Assembly: GCA_002412935.1 (NCBI GenBank)
Contig: DHWA01000042.1
Location: 1 to 8,791, forward strand
Length of the DNA: 8,791 nucleotides
Direction: 5' to 3'
Source of the DNA: Patescibacteria group bacterium UBA5194
GTDB lineage: Bacteria; Patescibacteriota; Gracilibacteria; BD1-5; UBA6164
The translations under genes were made by a program, and so were the position numbers. Positions 7,532-8,791 of this stretch are shown here, in pieces. The notes under the pieces were generated by a model. That model searched no databases. It was not told where the DNA came from and saw only the letters and a list, made by a program, of their open reading frames with translations. The first letter of the stretch is position 1; each line of letters starts with the position of its first letter.

Positions 7532-8722
7532 ATGCCGAGAATAAAATCAGATAGAGAACTTGAACAAATCCAACAAAAGGTATGATATGGAAAAGAAACA
7601 CTAAAAGTTTTTATAGCAGATATCATACCGACTTGTTGTGCTCGCGAAAATATGGAAGATAGAATAGTAGAACTAGAAAATCTAGTTTTAACTTATGGTT
7701 GACTAGTTATAATTAAACATATTCAAAAAAGAGGAGTTCCTGACTACAATACATATATATGAAGTTGAAAACTTGATGAAATAATAGAAGAGATGAAAAT
7801 AGAAAAAGCAAATTTACTTATTTTTTGAAACATTTTAAAACCTCATCAAATTCATAAAGTAAATGAAAAATTGAGATCAATTTGAGCTAAAGCTTGGGAT
7901 AGAGTTGATTTAATCTTGAAAATTTTTGAAAAAAATGCAAAAACAACAGAAAGTAGATTGCAAATAGAATTGGCTTCAATAAAACATATGTGACCTCGTC
8001 TATTTGGTATGGGTATGGAATTATCAAGACAATGATGATGAAGTAAACTTGCAAGATGAAAATGAGAAACAAATACAGAGATAATGAAAAGACATTTGAG
8101 AAGTATGGAAGATAATATAAAAAAAGAACTTGAAAAATATGCTCATGTAAGAGAAGAACACAGAAAATGAAGAAAAAAAAAGTGATTTTTTACAGTTTGA
8201 ATAGTAGGATATACAAATGCTTGAAAATCAAGTTTATTAAATGCTTTAACATGAAAATGAGTACTTAGTGAAGATAAGCTTTTTGCAACTCTTTGAACTT
8301 CAGTTGGGAAAATGTGGATAGAGTCTAAAAAAAATGCTAATCAAGAATTAGAATATACTAAATGAACTGAAATTCTTCTAAATGATACTATTTGATTTAT
8401 AAGAGATTTACCACCGGATCTTATAAAAGCATTTGCTTCAACACTTGAGGATAGTATAGAATCAGATTTACTCCTTCATATAGTTGATGCTAGTGATAAA
8501 AAGATAGATGAAAAAATAAAAGTTGTTGATGATATACTTGATTCTATAAAAGCTACTCAAACTAAACTTTATGTTTTTAATAAAATTGATTTGCTTACAA
8601 AAACTGATTTAACTGCATTAAAAAAGAGTTTTAAATCACTAAAACCTATTTTTGTTAGTAGTTATGAGAAGTTGGGGCTTGATAAGTTGAAGAAGGAGAT
8701 AGTGAAGAAAATAATGAAGTAA
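7532..8722 (+). CDS. hflX: HflX ribosome-associated GTPase
   Basis: A 396-residue HflX, a GTPase that binds 50S subunits and splits stalled or hibernating ribosomes under stress. The N-terminal HflX domain shows YIGSGKLDEI, ANLLIFGNILKPHQ and ELASIKHMGPRLFGMG, followed by SRQGGGSKLARGKGET, the conserved Gly-rich segment (Gly168-170). A basic coiled-coil linker precedes the G domain: G1 GYTNAGKS (226-233), switch I LFATL (250-254), G3 DTIGF (285-289) followed by IRDLPPDLIKAFASTLED, G4 NKID (350-353) and a G5-like VSSYEKLG. About 21 UGA codons encode Gly, against roughly 8 GGN; Gly168-170 are three UGA codons in a row (8033-8041). Switch I continues GTSVGK where most HflX proteins have DPTTR. 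The protein ends shortly after G5, so a C-terminal domain like that of longer homologues is absent or minimal. No Shine-Dalgarno precedes the ATG. Confidence 0.95.
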
Positions 8723-8760
8723 TTTTTTTTATTTTTACTAAATTGGAAAACAGTTAGAAA

Positions 8761-8791
8761 CTTGGGGGTTTGGGGGGTGAGACGATAGTGA
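8761..8791. repeat. G-rich patch, probable edge of a dispersed repeat
   Basis: After hflX and a T-rich tract (8723-8737) lies an abrupt base-composition change, with runs of five G (8764-8768) and six G (8772-8777) separated by TTT, then GTGAGACGATAGTGA to the window end. On the minus strand it reads as CACCCCCCAAACCCCC and would translate to HPPNP, like the repeat inside tex. Cut by the window edge, so no partner arm is visible; assignment as a repeat is inferred. The T-tract has no hairpin before it, so I do not call a terminator. Confidence 0.4.

Noticed and set aside
7429..8072. two short hydrophobic minus-strand frames (7429-7626 and 7887-8072)
   Set aside because: Both are shadows over the acyltransferase end and hflX. 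Hydrophobicity arises from the complement of Lys/Glu/Asp-rich coding sequence.
406..8722. UGA read as tryptophan (Mycoplasma-type code)
   Set aside because: UGA falls at motif glycines (DLPG, KGGT, the GxGxG loop, GKS), and Trp would destroy every one of them; UGG is in normal use for Trp.
8723..8737. an intrinsic terminator after hflX
   Set aside because: There is a T-rich tract, but no GC-containing inverted repeat directly precedes it.
8764..8777. a G-quadruplex
   Set aside because: Only two long G-runs are present in the window; four are needed, so at most half of such a structure is visible.
1..8791. CRISPR array, tRNA, rRNA or insertion sequence
   Set aside because: No regularly spaced direct repeats, no cloverleaf-like segments and no transposase motifs were seen on either strand; coding density leaves little room for them.

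Overview
The window comes from a very AT-rich bacterial genome that reads UGA as glycine instead of stop. With the standard code almost every gene breaks into fragments. With UGA = Gly (translation table 25) the window resolves into eight complete genes and one partial one, most of recognisable families. Conserved motif glycines fall exactly on UGA: DLPG of EngB, the P-loop of HflX, KGGT of an AbiEii toxin and the Gly-rich loop of a methyltransferase. This code is known from Absconditabacteria (SR1) and Gracilibacteria (BD1-5/GN02) of the Patescibacteria/CPR, so the host is most likely one of these; the sequence does not let me choose between them. All eight visible stop codons are TAA, and most starts lack a clear Shine-Dalgarno sequence.

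Layout. 1-257 (-): start of a small membrane protein running off the left edge. 406-993 (+): engB, a ribosome-assembly GTPase. 990-3065 (-): tex, an S1-domain RNA-binding transcription accessory protein, convergent with engB so that both stops share one TTAA. The tex coding region contains a C/G-rich palindromic repeat read in frame as a Pro-rich insert. 3066-3214: divergent promoter region with a 15-bp-arm imperfect palindrome. 3215-4485 (+): a two-gene module, abiEi (antitoxin/repressor) and abiEii (nucleotidyltransferase toxin), a type IV toxin-antitoxin system of the AbiE abortive-infection family. 4579-5775 (+): MFS transporter. 5809-6447 and 6450-7475 (+): SAM-dependent methyltransferase and membrane O-acyltransferase, 2 bp apart and probably co-transcribed. 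7532-8722 (+): hflX, a ribosome-splitting GTPase. 8723-8791: a T-tract, then a G-rich patch that looks like the edge of another genomic repeat.

How the parts fit. engB, tex and hflX are translation and RNA housekeeping genes of a reduced genome. The accessory content is the AbiE module, with a candidate autoregulatory operator over its promoter and start codon, and the transporter/methyltransferase/acyltransferase group, whose substrates cannot be read from sequence. The most distinctive signals are the AbiE toxin with its signature glycines on UGA codons, the palindrome at the abiE promoter, and the repeat inserted in frame into tex. No tRNA, rRNA, CRISPR array, transposase or convincing hairpin terminator was seen, and no gene-free stretch exceeds 300 bases.
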